From the NCBI GenBank assembly GCA_022563615.1, contig JADFMZ010000199.1:1-6278 (forward strand): DNA of 6,278 nucleotides. The letters run 5' to 3'. The DNA is from Planctomycetota bacterium. GTDB lineage: Bacteria; Planctomycetota; Phycisphaerae; UBA1845. The translations under genes were made by a program, and so were the position numbers. Shown piece by piece: positions 5,282 to 6,278 of this stretch; within the stretch, counting starts at the first letter, position 1; each line of letters opens with the position of its first letter. Below the pieces are notes generated by a model. It did no database searches and had not been told where the DNA came from. It worked only from the letters and a program-made list of their open reading frames with translations.

Positions 5282-6278
5282 CTATTGCGAGATCGGCGAG
5301 ACAACCAGCGTGCGCACGTCGATCCCGACGACCGGCGGGCGACCCTCAAACAGCGGATACTTTTGCGAGGCGCTCTGCCGAGGCTCCGCCGGAGGCGGAA
5401 AGACCCAGACCGTGCGCAGAAGTTCCTGGGCGTCGGGAGGCGGGGTTCCTGAAATGCAAGGCGGCGCGCCCATGCACCAGGGGTAACCAGCAGGCAGGTC
5501 CAGATCCTCGAACAGCACTTCCCGATCCAACGTCAAGAAGGCTTTCTCGCCCTCCGCTCCCGTGATTCGGCGCTGCACGACTCGATAGACCCTGCCGCTG
5601 ATCTCATCGATAAACTGCGTACCGGCTGGGAACATCTGCACGAGCATCCTCTGCGCCGCGACGTTGTTGGATGGGTAATTAGGCGGAGGAACCTCGATTT
5701 CGGTCGGAATTCCGGTGGCTGTTGCGGTTGTGGCGAGCGTGGGTACGGTTGGAAACTGCACCTGAACGCGCCACGGAACCGGCAGCATCACATCGGCTGC
5801 GGGCGGTTGGGCCTGCGGTGCGACCAGAGGCGCCCCGGTTAGATTCCGAGGGTCTGGGATGAATGCCAAGCCTGGATCCTGCATCGCGTAGCGGCTGGTT
5901 GGTTGCGGACGCCGAAGCGTCACGTAATAAACGTCCAATCGGCGCGCCGAACGAATCCCTTCCTCAGCCATCGAAATAAACTTAGGCCCCGCCGGCGTTC
6001 CGACCTGAGGGCCCACGCCGGCACGCAACCGGTGAAACACAGCCCAACAGAACCGCCGCCGGTCCAACCGTTCATAGTCGGACGCACTACCCGACCACAC
6101 GGGCAACGGCGGAAACATCCGCTGGGCCAGCGTGATCTGGGCCGAATAGAATGAGTTTTGCCCAAAACCGCACCCCAGGTCGAGCGCGAGGCTGGGATCG
6201 GGTGGATTGCCCGGTTGAAAGCCGGGCAAACGCATGTCGGGGATCACCTCTTGCTGCCAGGGGTTCTCTGGTACGGGA
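5282..6278 (-). CDS. C-terminal 331 residues of a possible type IV pilin-like (pseudopilin) protein
   Basis: The frame is open to the window edge, reading PVPENPWQQE before a GTG at 6247, so the real start is probably outside; neither the GTG nor the later ATG at 6235 has a convincing ribosome site. The protein ends in a TAG at 5284-5282. Visible segments include LDRRRFCWAVFHRL (about residues 70-85), a low-complexity Pro/Ala/Thr region in the middle (PQAQPPAADVMLPVPW; TLATTATATGIPTE), then strand-rich FIDEISGRVYRVVQRR, KAFLTLDREVLFEDLDL and a closing FEGRPPVVGIDVRTLVVSP. This order resembles, from memory, the C-terminal globular part of large planctomycete proteins with an N-terminal prepilin methylation motif (PulJ/PilW-like minor pilins). 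The diagnostic N-terminus is not in the window, so the call is tentative; an unknown secreted or structural protein is the alternative. It faces the plus-strand cassette tail to tail. Confidence 0.8.
   Translation of the reverse strand, partial: PVPENPWQQEVIPDMRLPGFQPGNPPDPSLALDLGCGFGQNSFYSAQITLAQRMFPPLPVWSGSASDYERLDRRRFCWAVFHRLRAGVGPQVGTPAGPKFISMAEEGIRSARRLDVYYVTLRRPQPTSRYAMQDPGLAFIPDPRNLTGAPLVAPQAQPPAADVMLPVPWRVQVQFPTVPTLATTATATGIPTEIEVPPPNYPSNNVAAQRMLVQMFPAGTQFIDEISGRVYRVVQRRITGAEGEKAFLTLDREVLFEDLDLPAGYPWCMGAPPCISGTPPPDAQELLRTVWVFPPPAEPRQSASQKYPLFEGRPPVVGIDVRTLVVSPISQ

Noticed and set aside
5071..5349. N-terminal extension of the transposase frame back to 5349
   Set aside because: The extension overlaps the terminal repeat and the minus-strand gene, lacks a ribosome site, and GGAGG plus family similarity fix the start at 5070.

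Overview
This GC-rich window looks like a bacterial chromosome segment or assembled contig from a Planctomycetota-like organism. That assignment is an inference. It rests on the recalled family of the transposase remnant and on a pilin-like protein style, not on any marker gene. No rRNA, tRNA, CRISPR array or replication gene is visible.

Layout: positions 1-4541 hold six plus-strand genes that overlap by 1 or 4 bases or, in one case, are spaced by 10, so they read as one transcription unit whose start lies before the window. The first gene (cut by the window edge) has the repeat-rich beta domain and the AVWDE...TAGSTGE motif seen in many phage tail or virion proteins. The second carries a likely fibronectin type III-like domain. 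The next four are unrecognised, and three of them are rich in cysteine (8 of 184, 21 of 522 and 7 of 226 residues). The simplest reading is a structural (tail or appendage) module of a prophage or phage-derived particle whose later genes have no described function.

Positions 4542-5281 are a gap between convergent genes. It contains a hairpin within a short direct repeat (about 4596-4627), then a 553-bp defective insertion element (4647-5199). The element has a perfect 19-bp inverted repeat at its ends. Inside is only the N-terminal third of a minus-strand transposase, which is also frameshifted. The transposase similarity stops almost exactly where the inner edge of the left repeat begins, as expected for an internally deleted, MITE-like copy.

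Positions 5282-6278 hold the C-terminal 331 residues of a minus-strand protein that runs off the window. It may be a type IV pilin-like or pseudopilin protein, but this is a weak call.

The phage-like cassette probably acts as a unit, with translation coupled through overlapping stop and start codons. The element between the two gene sets sits in intergenic DNA and appears to break neither neighbour.
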